Positions 16,788 through 26,447 of a stretch of 64,000 nt of DNA are shown piece by piece. The stretch is from positions 1 to 64,000 of the forward strand of contig NZ_JAAWWP010000019.1 of NCBI RefSeq assembly GCF_012273655.1, written 5' to 3'. Position numbers and translations under genes: made by a program. Positions within the stretch are counted from its first letter, which is position 1. Each line of letters opens with the position of its first letter. Under the pieces are notes generated by a model that saw only the letters and a list, made by a program, of their open reading frames with translations, made no database searches and had not been told where the DNA came from. The DNA is from Streptomyces physcomitrii. Lineage in GTDB: Bacteria > Actinomycetota > Actinomycetes > Streptomycetales > Streptomycetaceae.

Positions 16788-18716
16788 GTGCCGCTGCTGA
16801 CCCGCATCACGGGACCGCGCGATCTGGACCGGCTCAGCCAGGAGCAGCTCGACCAGCTGGCCGCAGAGATCCGGACCTTCCTGGTCGAGGCGGTGTCGAA
16901 GACCGGCGGCCACCTCGGCCCCAACCTCGGTGTGGTCGAGCTGACCCTCGCCCTGCACCGCACCTTCGACTCGCCCCGGGACAAGGTCCTCTTCGACACC
17001 GGCCACCAGTCGTACGTGCACAAGCTGCTCACCGGCCGCCAGGACTTCGCGGGGCTGCGCGCCAAGGGCGGCCTGTCCGGCTACCCCTCGCGCGCCGAGT
17101 CCGCGCACGACGTCATCGAGAACTCGCACGCCTCCACCGTGCTCGGCTGGGCCGACGGGCTCGCCAAGGCCAACCAGGTGCGCGGCAAGGACGACCACGT
17201 GGTCGCGGTCATCGGGGACGGCGCCCTCACCGGCGGCATGGCCTGGGAGGCGCTGAACAACATCGCCGCCGCCAAGGACCGCCCGCTGGTCATCGTCGTC
17301 AACGACAACGAGCGCTCCTACGCCCCCACCATCGGCGGCCTCGCGACCCACCTGGCCACCCTGCGCACCACCGACGGCTACGAGCGCTTCCTCGCCCGCG
17401 GCAAGGACCTCCTGGAGCGCACCCCGGTCCTCGGCCGCCCGCTCTACGACACCCTGCACGGCGCGAAGAAGGGCCTGAAGGACTTCATCGCCCCGCAGGG
17501 CATGTTCGAGGACCTCGGCCTGAAGTACGTCGGCCCCATCGACGGCCACGACATCGAGGCCCTGGAGTCGGCGCTCACCCGCGCCAAGGGCTTCGGCGGC
17601 CCGGTCATCGTGCACTGCATCACCGAGAAGGGCCGCGGCTACAAGCACGCCGAGCAGGACGAGGCCGACCGCTTCCACGGCATCGGTCCGATCCACCCCG
17701 ACACCGGGCTGCCCACCAAGGCCGCCGGTCTCGACTGGACCTCCGTCTTCGGCGAGGAGATGGTCAAGCTCGGCCACGAGCGCGAGGACATCGTCGCCAT
17801 CACCGCCGCGATGCTCCAGCCGGTCGGCCTGAAGAAGTTCGCCGAGGCCTTCCCGGACCGCATCTACGACGTGGGCATCGCCGAGCAGCACGCCGCGGTC
17901 TCCGCCGCGGGCCTGGCCACCGGCGGACTGCACCCGGTCTTCGCCGTCTACGCCACCTTCCTCAACCGCGCCTTCGACCAGCTCCTGATGGACGTGGCCC
18001 TGCACAGGTGCGGCGTCACCTTCGTCCTGGACCGGGCCGGGGTCACCGGCAGCGACGGCGCCTCGCACAACGGCATGTGGGACATGTCGATCCTGCAGTG
18101 CGTGCCCGGGGTGCGGATCGCCGCCCCACGCGACGCCGAGCAGGTGCGCAAGCAGCTGCGCGAGGCCGTCGCGGTGGACGACGCGCCGACCGTGGTGCGC
18201 TACTCCAAGGGCGCCGTGGGGCCCTCCGTCGAGGCGGTCGGCAGGGTCGGCGGCATGGACGTGCTGCGCAAACCCGCGGGCGGCAAGCCGGACGTGCTCC
18301 TGGTCTCCGTCGGCGCGCTCGCCCCGATGTGCCTGGAGATCGCCGCCCTCCTGGACAAGCAGGGCATCTCCACCACGGTGGTCGACCCGCGCTGGGTCAA
18401 GCCCGTCGACGAGGCGCTCGCCCCGCTCGCCGAGCAGCACCGGGTCGTCGTCACCGTCGAGGACAACTCCCGTGCGGGCGGTGTCGGTTCGGCCGTCTCG
18501 CAGGCGCTGCGCGATGCCGGGGTGGACGTACCGCTGCGCGACTTCGGCATCCCGCCGCGCTTCCTCGACCACGCGAGCCGCGGCGAGATCCTGACCGAGA
18601 TCGGCCTCACCGCGCCCGCCGTCGCCCGCCAGGTCACCGGCCTGGTGGCCAGGCTCGACGGCCGCTACGACGCCCCGGACAACGCCTCGCAGACGGTCGA
18701 GTCCGCCCGCGACTGA
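16788..18716 (+). CDS. dxs: 1-Deoxy-D-xylulose-5-phosphate synthase
   Basis: A 642-residue thiamine-diphosphate enzyme condensing pyruvate and glyceraldehyde-3-phosphate, the first step of the MEP isoprenoid pathway. Visible motifs are GGHLGPNLG near residue 40, FDTGHQSYVHK, the ThDP/Mg motif GDGALTGGMAWEALNN (143 on), the pyrimidine domain with VGIAEQHA and FAVYATFLNRAFDQ, and a transketolase C-terminal domain. The GTG start has AAGGAGG 4-5 bases upstream. Length is normal. It is a single-gene unit with its own promoter. This gene supplies isopentenyl units for quinones, cell-wall lipid carriers and terpenoids. Confidence 0.95.
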   Translation: MPLLTRITGPRDLDRLSQEQLDQLAAEIRTFLVEAVSKTGGHLGPNLGVVELTLALHRTFDSPRDKVLFDTGHQSYVHKLLTGRQDFAGLRAKGGLSGYPSRAESAHDVIENSHASTVLGWADGLAKANQVRGKDDHVVAVIGDGALTGGMAWEALNNIAAAKDRPLVIVVNDNERSYAPTIGGLATHLATLRTTDGYERFLARGKDLLERTPVLGRPLYDTLHGAKKGLKDFIAPQGMFEDLGLKYVGPIDGHDIEALESALTRAKGFGGPVIVHCITEKGRGYKHAEQDEADRFHGIGPIHPDTGLPTKAAGLDWTSVFGEEMVKLGHEREDIVAITAAMLQPVGLKKFAEAFPDRIYDVGIAEQHAAVSAAGLATGGLHPVFAVYATFLNRAFDQLLMDVALHRCGVTFVLDRAGVTGSDGASHNGMWDMSILQCVPGVRIAAPRDAEQVRKQLREAVAVDDAPTVVRYSKGAVGPSVEAVGRVGGMDVLRKPAGGKPDVLLVSVGALAPMCLEIAALLDKQGISTTVVDPRWVKPVDEALAPLAEQHRVVVTVEDNSRAGGVGSAVSQALRDAGVDVPLRDFGIPPRFLDHASRGEILTEIGLTAPAVARQVTGLVARLDGRYDAPDNASQTVESARD

Positions 18717-18896
18717 GCCTCGGACCGGACCGGAGGGCGCTTCCCGCCGGTCCGGCCCGGACAGGTCCCGGGCCGGTCCCCGCACCCTGTACGGGTGGTT
18801 GGGACCGGCCCATTCGCGTGAATCGGGCCGTTCGGGGCATACGTACTCTCCCTGCCCTCTCGATCATGTCGAGGACGACGAGCGTGGGAGGTACCC

Positions 18897-20384
18897 GTGA
18901 GCAGCAACCTCTTCAGGACGAAGAGTGTCGAGCAGTCCATCGAGGACACTCAGGAACCCGAGCACGCGCTGAACAGGTCGCTGTCGGCCCTGGACCTCAC
19001 CGTCTTCGGCGTCGGCGTCATCATCGGCACCGGCATCTTCGTCCTCACCGGGAAGATCGCCAAGGAGACGGCGGGCCCCTCGGTCGCGCTCGCCTTCGTG
19101 GTCGCGGGCGTGGTCTGCGCCCTGGCCGGCCTGTGCTACGCCGAGTTCGCCTCCACGGTGCCGGTGGCGGGCTCCGCGTACACCTTCTCCTACGCCTCGC
19201 TCGGGGAGTTCCCCGCCTGGATCATCGGCTGGGACCTGGTCCTCGAACTCGCCCTGGGCTGCGCGGTGGTGGCGGTCGGCTGGTCCGGCTACATCCGCTC
19301 GCTGCTCGACAACGCGGGCTGGCACCTGCCGCAGGAGCTGAGCGGCACCCATGACGGCACCTTCGGCTTCGACCTGCTCGCCGCGGTCCTCGTCCTGGTG
19401 CTGACCGGGATCCTGGTCGCCGGCGTGAAGTTCTCCTCCCGGGTGACCAGCCTGGTGGTGGCCGTCAAGGTGACCGTCGTCCTCCTGGTGATCGTGGTCG
19501 GCGCCTTCCTGGTCACCGGCGCCAACTACGATCCCTTCATCCCGCCCGCCGAGAGCGTCGAGGGCGGCGGCGGCATCACCGCCCCGCTGGTCCAGCTGAT
19601 GTTCGGCTACAACCCGGCCAGCTTCGGCGTGATGGGCATCTTCACCGGCGCGGCCGTGGTCTTCTTCGCCTTCATCGGCTTCGACATCGTCGCCACCGCC
19701 GCCGAGGAGACCCGCAACCCGCAGCGCGACGTCCCACGCGGCATCCTCGGCTCGCTGCTGATCTGCACCACCCTCTACGTCCTGGTCTCGATCGTCGTCA
19801 CCGGGATGCAGAAGTACGACAAGCTCAGCGTGGACGCCCCGCTCGCGGATGCCTTCAAGGCCACCGGGCACCCCTTCTGGTCCGGACTGATCAGCTTCGG
19901 CGCGGCGGTCGGTCTGACCTCGGTCTGCATGATCCTGCTGCTCGGCCAGACCCGGGTCTTCTTCGCGATGAGCCGCGACGGACTGCTGCCGCGGACCTTC
20001 TCCCACGTCCACCCGACCTTCAAGACGCCCTACCGCTCAACCGTCCTGCTCGGCGTGATCGTGGCGGCCCTCGCCGGGTTCACCTCCATCGACGAACTCG
20101 CCGAACTGGTCAACATCGGCACCCTGTTCGCCTTCGTGGTGGTCGCCGTCGGGGTCGTCATCCTGCGCCGCAGGCGCCCCGACCTGCACCGCGCCTTCCG
20201 TACCCCGCTGGTCCCGCTGGTGCCGATCGCCTCGGTGCTCGCCTCGCTGTGGCTGATGCTCAACCTGCCCGCCGAGACCTGGGTGCGCTTCGGCGTCTGG
20301 ATGGTGATCGGGGTGGTCGTCTACTTCCTCTACGGACGCGGTCACAGCCGCCTCGGCCTCAGGGAGAAGGCCGGGCGCGGCTGA
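18897..20384 (+). CDS. APC-family cationic amino-acid permease
   Basis: A 495-residue integral membrane transporter with about 12 helices. Motifs of the APC superfamily CAT branch are present: LTVFGVGVIIGTGIFVLTG (first helix), AGLCYAEFASTVPVAGSAY, FFAFIGFDIVATAAEET and GQTRVFFAMSRDGLLP. GGGAGG lies just upstream of the GTG start. The best guess is import or exchange of basic or other amino acids; the substrate cannot be fixed from sequence. It stands alone between dxs and a terminator. Confidence 0.88.
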   Translation: MSSNLFRTKSVEQSIEDTQEPEHALNRSLSALDLTVFGVGVIIGTGIFVLTGKIAKETAGPSVALAFVVAGVVCALAGLCYAEFASTVPVAGSAYTFSYASLGEFPAWIIGWDLVLELALGCAVVAVGWSGYIRSLLDNAGWHLPQELSGTHDGTFGFDLLAAVLVLVLTGILVAGVKFSSRVTSLVVAVKVTVVLLVIVVGAFLVTGANYDPFIPPAESVEGGGGITAPLVQLMFGYNPASFGVMGIFTGAAVVFFAFIGFDIVATAAEETRNPQRDVPRGILGSLLICTTLYVLVSIVVTGMQKYDKLSVDAPLADAFKATGHPFWSGLISFGAAVGLTSVCMILLLGQTRVFFAMSRDGLLPRTFSHVHPTFKTPYRSTVLLGVIVAALAGFTSIDELAELVNIGTLFAFVVVAVGVVILRRRRPDLHRAFRTPLVPLVPIASVLASLWLMLNLPAETWVRFGVWMVIGVVVYFLYGRGHSRLGLREKAGRG

Positions 20385-20421
20385 CCTCGCCGCACCCGGC
20401 CCCGCCCGGCCCCGTACGAAA

Positions 20422-20460
20422 GGCTCCCGGCCGCCCGCACCGCGCGGGGGACCGGGAGCC
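20422..20460. terminator. Convergent terminator between the amino-acid permease and M23 peptidase genes
   Basis: ggctcccgg pairs with ccgggagcc, with further partly paired GC-rich sequence inside (ccgccc with gcgggg). It lies in the 94-base gap between two converging genes. Confidence 0.65.
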
Positions 20461-20478
20461 CTGGTACGGAGCGGGAGT

Positions 20479-21288
20479 TCAGCAGAGCGGCACGCCCGGC
20501 AGCTGGGAGGCCGGGTGGTTGATGAAGATGTTGGAGATGAAGCCGCGCTGGTCGCGCAGCCTGCTCCACCAGTTGTTGGTGTAGCCCTCCGCCGTCACGG
20601 TGTCGCCCTGCTTCTGGCACTCCACGAAGACCGCGGTCGGACCGCTGAGCGTGGTCACCACGGCGGCGTTCAGCTTGGCGTCCGCGCGCACGTTCACGCC
20701 CGAGCCCCAGGTGGTGAAGTTGGTCGGCCCGCCACCGCAGTTGTCGCTGGTGAGGAAGGCCTGGTTGTACGAGCCCGGGTAGGGCAGACCCTGGCCGTTG
20801 ATCACGATGTTCTGGCCGACGCCGTTGAGCAGCTGCTCGTAGTGGATGTGCGCCCCGCTGGAGTTGCCGGTGGAGCCGGTGACCCCGATCTGCTGGCCCT
20901 GGGCGACCTGGGCCCCGTCCGCCACCGAGTACGCGGACAGGTGGAAGTAGTAGGTCGTCCAGCCGCCGCCGTGGTCGATGACGATGTAGTTGCCGGCGCC
21001 GCTCGGCTGCGAGTGCCGGGTGGCCCGGCCGGGGGCGGAGGCGAGGACCGGGGTGCCCGCGGTGGTTCCGCCGTCGGCGCGGACGAAGTCCAGCGCGCGC
21101 CGCACCTCGGCCGAGTGGTGGCTGTAGGTCCACTTCTGGCCGCAGGGGAAGGGCGCCCGGAAGTTCGGCGCGGCGAGCGCGGCGCGGGAGCCCGGTTCCG
21201 GGGCCTGCTGCGCCTGCGCGGGCAGGGTCAGACCGAGGAAGCCGAGCAGCGTCACGGCGAGGACGGACAGCAGGCGTCTGAGAGGCAT
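20479..21288 (-). CDS. Secreted M23-family peptidase with C-terminal SH3-like domain
   Basis: A 269-residue exported protein. The signal peptide ends near PAQAQQ (residue 28). The LytM/M23 zinc domain (about 45-165) has the His/Asp pair in YSHHSAEVRRALDF (Asp67) and the HxH motif at 147-149 (GAHIHYE). A C-terminal SH3b-type domain (about 195-262, GSGVNVRADAKLNAAVV) probably binds the cell wall. Such enzymes cut peptide cross-links in peptidoglycan or small peptides near the surface. The ATG at 21288 was chosen for the signal peptide; AAGGAG lies 11 bases away. Confidence 0.88.
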   Translation of the reverse strand: MPLRRLLSVLAVTLLGFLGLTLPAQAQQAPEPGSRAALAAPNFRAPFPCGQKWTYSHHSAEVRRALDFVRADGGTTAGTPVLASAPGRATRHSQPSGAGNYIVIDHGGGWTTYYFHLSAYSVADGAQVAQGQQIGVTGSTGNSSGAHIHYEQLLNGVGQNIVINGQGLPYPGSYNQAFLTSDNCGGGPTNFTTWGSGVNVRADAKLNAAVVTTLSGPTAVFVECQKQGDTVTAEGYTNNWWSRLRDQRGFISNIFINHPASQLPGVPLC

Positions 21289-21383
21289 GGGGATATCAGC
21301 TCCTTGGGGAGGGCGGGGCAGGGAAGAGGCGCCGGCCGCGCAGGTGCGGCCGGCGCCCCACTGATCTCGGTTGTGCTCGCTCC

Positions 21384-21399
21384 CGGTTGTTCTCAACCG
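21384..21399 (-). terminator. Small hairpin after the secreted barrel-like protein gene
   Basis: CGGTTG-ttct-CAACCG, 14 bases beyond the stop of the gene ending at 21413 (read leftward). The stem is short (6 bp), with flanking cccgg/ccggg that could extend it. Confidence 0.45.
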
Positions 21400-21412
21400 T
21401 TCCGGGACGGGC

Positions 21413-22420
21413 CTACTTGGCGGCGCCGGTCCAGAGGTAGGTGACGGTCACCCAGCCGTTGTCGTTGAGGCCGATGTTGTAGAAGGTGCCGTCCGCGAGG
21501 TCGATGCCCGCCGGGTTGAGCACCGTGCGCCCGGAGCCGTCCTTGCCGCCGTTGTAGCCGGTCTCGTAGGCGGCCTGCGACTCCGGCATGCCCTGCGCCA
21601 GGTCCTGGAAGGACTCGCGCTCGGCGGAGGGGTTCCAGTAGTCGTCGCGGGTGTTCCAGGGGCCGACGTCCCACACCGGCGCCGTCTCGCAGCGGACCGG
21701 GCCGCAGACCTCCACCGAGAAGTCGCCCGAGCCGTTGGGCGACAGGCCGCGCCGGGAGGGCAGCGCGACGAAGTGGTCGTTGGGCTGGATGACATGGCCG
21801 TTGGCGGTGGTGCCGCCGACCAGGCCCTCCCGGGTGGCGAAGACCTGGGCGGAGAAGGCGGCCGCTCCGGCGCGCTCGCGGCCCGGCTGCTCGGCGCCGC
21901 GCGAGGCGGTCAGCCGCAGTCCGCTCACCCGCGCCTCGCCCTTCGGGTCCTGGAAGGTCAGGCGCGCCTGCACGGTGCGGACCGTGCGCGGCAGCACGGC
22001 CTCGGCGCCGGTCGCCTCGCGCCACTCGGTCCAGCTGCCGTCGGCGGCCCGGCCGCGGACGTCGACGAGGACGGTGCCCTCGGGGACGGTGCCGGACAGC
22101 TCGGCCCGGACCCGGTTGACCTGCTTGTCGAGCTTCTCCGCCGCGAGCACCTGGGTTCCGTGGCCCCGCGTCCCCTCGGCCGAGGCGGCGCGCAGGGTGG
22201 TGCCGCGCAGCCGCAGGGCGCCGTCCGTCCAGCGGACGTTGGCGTCGTCGGCGTCCACCTCGTCCAGCGCGGCGGACCAGGAGACGGGTCCGGCAGCTAC
22301 GCGCGTCGATCTCGCCGAGTCGTCGGCGAGCGCCGAGGGCGCGGCGGCGGCGAGGCCGAGGACGGCGAGGGCGGAAAGGACGGCGGTGGTCGTGCGCCGT
22401 CGCGTCGGATGTACGGACAT
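21413..22420 (-). CDS. Secreted protein of unknown function with a possible double-psi beta-barrel domain
   Basis: A 335-residue exported protein. The signal peptide runs to about residue 32 (TTTAVLSALAVLGLAAAAPSALA). The middle (about 40-180) is beta-rich with WTEWREATG. The last 150 residues contain GGTTANGHVI, HFVALPSRRGL and VWDVGPWNTRDDYW, which resemble RlpA/expansin-like double-psi barrels that bind or cleave peptidoglycan; this reading is mine. The ATG at 22420 has GGGAG upstream. It lies beside a secreted M23 peptidase read in the same direction, which suggests a cell-wall role. Confidence 0.6.
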   Translation of the reverse strand: MSVHPTRRRTTTAVLSALAVLGLAAAAPSALADDSARSTRVAAGPVSWSAALDEVDADDANVRWTDGALRLRGTTLRAASAEGTRGHGTQVLAAEKLDKQVNRVRAELSGTVPEGTVLVDVRGRAADGSWTEWREATGAEAVLPRTVRTVQARLTFQDPKGEARVSGLRLTASRGAEQPGRERAGAAAFSAQVFATREGLVGGTTANGHVIQPNDHFVALPSRRGLSPNGSGDFSVEVCGPVRCETAPVWDVGPWNTRDDYWNPSAERESFQDLAQGMPESQAAYETGYNGGKDGSGRTVLNPAGIDLADGTFYNIGLNDNGWVTVTYLWTGAAK

Positions 22421-22475
22421 GTGTACGCTCCCCGATCGGTTCAGTGAGGCGCCTCGGATCGGCGCGGCACGCTCA

Positions 22476-22503
22476 CGCTAATCAGTTGGCATGTCCGCGA
22501 CAA
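22476..22503 (-). promoter_or_regulatory. Possible promoter of the secreted protein gene
   Basis: On the minus strand TTGTCG (22503-22498) and TTAGCG (22481-22476) are 16 bases apart and 56 bases upstream of the start codon. The match to vegetative consensus is moderate. Confidence 0.3.
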
Positions 22504-22575
22504 GAAAGCCTCAGGGGTTGTTGCATTCCGCACAGATATCACGCGGGGGCACCGCAGGGCCGGCAACCCGCCCGC

Positions 22576-22947
22576 TCACCGGCCGCCGTACACCGCCCGC
22601 GGCCCGACCGTCTCGGCGCCCAGCGCCGCCACCCGGCGCCGCAGTTCGCGGTCCGCGGTGACCACCACACAGGGCGCCCCGGCCTCGGCGACCAGCGCCA
22701 CGATGCGGTCGTCGCCGCTGCCGGGCGCCGGATCCACCCGTACCCCCGGCACCGGCTCCACCCCGCGCGCCGAGCCCTCCACCACGAGGACGATGTCCAG
22801 CGGTCCCGGCCGTTCGGCGAGGCCCGCCCCGGCGTACGGCACCAGGGCGTCCCGCAGCCGCCGGGCGGCCCCCTCACGATCCCGCCACCAGCCGTCCGGC
22901 ACCGAACCGACGACATTCGCCGCGTCCACGATCAGTAGCGTCGTCAT
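22576..22947 (-). CDS. Small NYN/PIN-like domain protein
   Basis: A 123-residue single-domain protein. The N-terminal strand LLIVDAANVVGSVPDGWW carries the first acidic residue of a PIN/NYN nuclease fold; DDRIVALV and VVTADREL supply further acidic positions. NYN domains are predicted RNases. The ATG at 22947 is chosen over a GTG 9 bases earlier because the AGGAAGG site is too close to the GTG. It is single and faces left, away from the fad operon by a 150-base gap. Its RNA target is unknown. Confidence 0.7.
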   Translation of the reverse strand: MTTLLIVDAANVVGSVPDGWWRDREGAARRLRDALVPYAGAGLAERPGPLDIVLVVEGSARGVEPVPGVRVDPAPGSGDDRIVALVAEAGAPCVVVTADRELRRRVAALGAETVGPRAVYGGR

Positions 22948-23097
22948 GCCGGTCACGGCCTTCCTGGGGCTGCGGGAGCGGGGTGCGCCCCCACCGTACG
23001 GACTTCGGGGGTGTCCGGGACCCGCCCGCGGCTTCCGGACAGCGCAACGGGCCGCACCGGAGGCTCCGGTACGGCCCGTTCCGCGTGCTGGTGCGCG

Positions 23098-25230
23098 TTA
23101 CGCCGGGACGCTCGCCACGCCCTGCGCGAGGAAGGGCTTGCCGTTGACGCGCTCGCTGACGCCCGCGCGGTCCAGGTACGGCGTGATGCCGCCCAGGTGG
23201 AAGGGCCAGCCCGCGCCGGTGATCAGGCAGAGGTCGATGTCCTGCGCCTCGGCCACCACGCCCTCGTCGAGCATCAGGCCGATCTCCTCGGCCACCGCGT
23301 CCAGGACCCGGTCGCGGGCCTGCTCCTCGGTGAGTGCCACATCGCCCTGCTTGAGCAGCGCCGCGACCTCCGGGTCGATCTCCGGCTTGCCCGAGTCGTA
23401 GACGTAGAAGCCGCGCTTGCCCGCCTCCACGACCGCCTTCAGGTTGGGGGAGACCGTGAAGCGGTCCGGGAAGGCGCGGTTCAGGGTCTCGGAGACATGC
23501 AGACCGATCGCCGGGCCGACCAGCTCCAGGAGCACCAGCGGCGACATCGGCAGCCCGAGCGGCTCGATGGAGCGCTCGGCGACGTCGATCGGGGTGCCCT
23601 CGTCGATGACGTTCTGGATCTCGCCCATGAAGCGGGTCAGGATGCGGTTGACCACGAACGCCGGGGCGTCCTTGGTGAGCACCGCGGTCTTCTTCAGCTT
23701 CTTGGCGACGGCGAAGGCCGTGGCCAGCGAGGCGTCGTCGGTCTGCTCGCCGCGCACGATCTCCAGGAGCGGCAGGACCGCGACCGGGTTGAAGAAGTGG
23801 AAGCCGACGACCCGCTCGGGGTTCTTCAGCTTCGAGGCCATCTCGGAGACCGAGAGCGAGGAGGTGTTGGTGGCGAGGATGGCGTGCGCCGGAGCGACCG
23901 CCTCGACCTCGGCGAACACCGTCTGCTTGACGCCGATCTCCTCGAAGACGGCCTCGATGACGAAGTCCGCGTCCGAGAAGCCCTCGGCCTTGTCCAGGAC
24001 ACCGGTGACCAGCGCCTTGTAGCGGTTGGCGGTGTCCTGGTTGACGCGGCCCTTGAGCAGCAGCTTGTCGATCTCCGCGTGGACGTAGCCCACGCCCTTG
24101 TCGATGCGCTCCTGGTCGATGTCGGTCAGCACGACCGGCACCTCGAGGCGGCGCAGGAAGAGCAGCGCCAGCTGCGAGGCCATCAGGCCCGCGCCGACCA
24201 CACCGACCTTGGTGACCGGGCGCGCCAGGTTCTTGTCCGGGGCACCGGCCGGGCGCTTGGCGCGCTTCTGCACCAGGTTGAAGGCGTAGATGCCGCTGCG
24301 GAGTTCGCCGCCCATGATCAGGTCGGCGAGCGCCTTGTCCTCGGCGTCGTAGGCCGACTGGAGGTCGCCGTTCTTGACCGCCGCGATGATGTCCAGCGCG
24401 CGGTAGGCGGCCGGGGCCGCGCCGTGCACCTTGGAGTCGGCGATCTCGCGGCCCTTGGCCACCGCCGCGTCCCAGGAGGCACCGCGGTCGACCTCGGGGC
24501 GCTCGACCGTGGTCTCGCCCTTGAGGACGGAGGCGGTCCACAGCAGCGACTGCTCCAGGAAGTCCGCGCCCTCGAAGAGGGCGTCGGCGATGCCCAGTTC
24601 GAAGACCTGGGGGCCCTTGAGCTGCTTGTTCTGGTTGAGCGAGTTCTCGATGATGACCGAGACGGCCTTCTCCGGGCCGATCAGGTTCGGCAGCAGCGCG
24701 CAGCCGCCCCAGCCCGGCACCAGGCCGAGGAAGACCTCGGGCAGCGCGAAGGCGGGCAGCGACTTCACGACCGTGCGGTACGTGCAGTGCAGTCCGACCT
24801 CGACGCCGCCGCCCATCGCGGCACCGTTGTAGTACGCGAAGGTCGGCACGGCGAGTGAGGACAGGCGCTTGAAGACCTCGTGGCCGCTCCTGCCGATGGC
24901 GAGCGCGTCCTCGTGGTTCTTCAGGATCTCGACGCCCTTGAGGTCGGCGCCGACCGCGAAGATGAAAGGCTTGCCGGTCAGGCCCACGGCGACGATGGAG
25001 CCGTCCGCGGCCTCCTTCTCGACCTGGTCGAGGGCGGCGTTCAGATTCGCCAGCGAGCCGGGACCGAAGGTGGTCGGCTTGGTGTGGTCGAAGCCGTTGT
25101 CGAGGGTGATCAGCGCGAAGCGGCCGGCCCCCAGCGGCAGGTCGAGGTGGCGCACGTGCGCCGAGGTCACGACCTCGTCCGGGAAGAGCTCGGCTGCGCC
25201 CTTCAGCAGCTCGGCGGTGGTGGTGCTCAC
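23098..25230 (-). CDS. fadB: Fatty-acid oxidation complex alpha subunit (enoyl-CoA hydratase / 3-hydroxyacyl-CoA dehydrogenase)
   Basis: A 710-residue bifunctional enzyme. The N-terminal crotonase domain (about 20-300) shows NGAAMGGGVEVGL and LPEVFLGLVPGWGG with the two expected Glu residues. The NAD domain begins at VTKVGVVGAGLMASQ and continues with FVIEAVFEE and NTSSLSVSEMA, HFFNPV; the C-terminal dimerisation domain has GRGFY-like EAGKRGFYVYD and LGLPMSPLVLLELVG. It hydrates enoyl-CoA and oxidises 3-hydroxyacyl-CoA in beta-oxidation. The GTG start overlaps the stop of fadA (GTGA, 25227-25230), so the two subunits are made together. Confidence 0.93.
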   Translation of the reverse strand: MSTTTAELLKGAAELFPDEVVTSAHVRHLDLPLGAGRFALITLDNGFDHTKPTTFGPGSLANLNAALDQVEKEAADGSIVAVGLTGKPFIFAVGADLKGVEILKNHEDALAIGRSGHEVFKRLSSLAVPTFAYYNGAAMGGGVEVGLHCTYRTVVKSLPAFALPEVFLGLVPGWGGCALLPNLIGPEKAVSVIIENSLNQNKQLKGPQVFELGIADALFEGADFLEQSLLWTASVLKGETTVERPEVDRGASWDAAVAKGREIADSKVHGAAPAAYRALDIIAAVKNGDLQSAYDAEDKALADLIMGGELRSGIYAFNLVQKRAKRPAGAPDKNLARPVTKVGVVGAGLMASQLALLFLRRLEVPVVLTDIDQERIDKGVGYVHAEIDKLLLKGRVNQDTANRYKALVTGVLDKAEGFSDADFVIEAVFEEIGVKQTVFAEVEAVAPAHAILATNTSSLSVSEMASKLKNPERVVGFHFFNPVAVLPLLEIVRGEQTDDASLATAFAVAKKLKKTAVLTKDAPAFVVNRILTRFMGEIQNVIDEGTPIDVAERSIEPLGLPMSPLVLLELVGPAIGLHVSETLNRAFPDRFTVSPNLKAVVEAGKRGFYVYDSGKPEIDPEVAALLKQGDVALTEEQARDRVLDAVAEEIGLMLDEGVVAEAQDIDLCLITGAGWPFHLGGITPYLDRAGVSERVNGKPFLAQGVASVPA

Positions 25231-26447
25231 TTGGTGCCTCCGTCGAAGTGGGGGTTCTCCCAGATGGTGGTCGCACCCATGCCGAATCCGACGCACATGC
25301 TGGTCAGGCCGTAGCGGACGTGCGGCTGCTCCTCGAACTGGCGGGCCAGCTGGGTCAGCAGGCGCACCCCGGAGGAGGCCAGCGGGTGACCGAAGGCGAT
25401 CGCGCCGCCGTACTGGTTGACGCGCGGGTCGTCGTCGGCGATGCCGTAGTGGTCGAGCAGGGCGATCACCTGGACGGCGAAGGCCTCGTTCAGCTCGAAG
25501 AGGCCGATGTCCGAGATGGACAGGCCCGCCTTGGCGAGCGCCTTCTCGGTGGCCGGGACCGGGCCGTAGCCCATGACCTCGGGCTCCACCCCGGCGAAGG
25601 CGTAGGAGACCAGGCGCATCTTGACCGGCAGCTCGTGCTCGCGCGCGAAGTCCTCGGCGGCGATGATCGAGGCGGTGGCGCCGTCGTTGAGACCGGCGGC
25701 GTTGCCCGCGGTGACCCGGCCGTGCGGACGGAAGGGGGTCTTCAGGCCGGCGAGGTTCTCCAGAGTGGTGCCCGGGCGCATCGGCTCGTCGGCGGTGGCC
25801 AGGCCCCAGCCGGTCTCCCCGCCCTCGGGGCTGGTGCGGCGGATCGCGATCGGCACCAGGTCCTGCTGGATCCTGCCGTTGGCGTACGCCTTGGCGGCCT
25901 TCTCCTGGGAGAGCACCGCGTACTCGTCGGCGCGCTGCTTGGTCAGCTGCGGGAAGCGGTCGTGCAGGTTCTCCGCGGTCATGCCCATGAACATGGCGGA
26001 CTGGTCGACCAGCTTCTCGCTGACGAAGCGCGGGTTCGGGTCGACGCCCTCGCCCATCGGGTGGCGGCCCATGTGCTCGACACCGCCCGCGATGACGGCG
26101 TCGTAGGCGCCGAAGGCGATGGAGCCCGCGGTGGTGGTCACCGCGGTGAGCGCACCGGCGCACATCCGGTCGATCGAGTAGCCGGGCACCGACTGCGGCA
26201 GTCCCGCGAGGATGCCGGCCGTACGGCCGAGGGTCAGGCCCTGGTCGCCGATCTGGGTGGTCGCGGCGATGGCGACCTCGTCGATCTTGGCCGGGTCGAG
26301 GCCGGGGTTGCGGCGCAGCAGCTCCCGGATCGACTTGACGACCAGGTCGTCGGCGCGGGTCTCGTGGTAGATGCCCTTCGGGCCCGCCTTGCCGAACGGG
26401 GTACGGACGCCGTCGACGAAGACGACGTCCCTCACGGTACGAGGCAC
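25227..26447 (-). CDS. fadA: Acetyl-CoA acyltransferase (thiolase), beta subunit
   Basis: A 406-residue thiolase. The nucleophile is Cys96 in DRMCAGAL; the second half has NEAFAVQ, GGAIAFGHPLASSG (catalytic His) and the acid/base Cys in SMCVGFGMG. It carries out the thiolytic cleavage step after FadB. The GTG at 26447 has GAGGAG 7 bases upstream; the frame extends further but lacks similarity. It is the first gene of the fadAB pair. Confidence 0.93.
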   Translation of the reverse strand: MPRTVRDVVFVDGVRTPFGKAGPKGIYHETRADDLVVKSIRELLRRNPGLDPAKIDEVAIAATTQIGDQGLTLGRTAGILAGLPQSVPGYSIDRMCAGALTAVTTTAGSIAFGAYDAVIAGGVEHMGRHPMGEGVDPNPRFVSEKLVDQSAMFMGMTAENLHDRFPQLTKQRADEYAVLSQEKAAKAYANGRIQQDLVPIAIRRTSPEGGETGWGLATADEPMRPGTTLENLAGLKTPFRPHGRVTAGNAAGLNDGATASIIAAEDFAREHELPVKMRLVSYAFAGVEPEVMGYGPVPATEKALAKAGLSISDIGLFELNEAFAVQVIALLDHYGIADDDPRVNQYGGAIAFGHPLASSGVRLLTQLARQFEEQPHVRYGLTSMCVGFGMGATTIWENPHFDGGTK

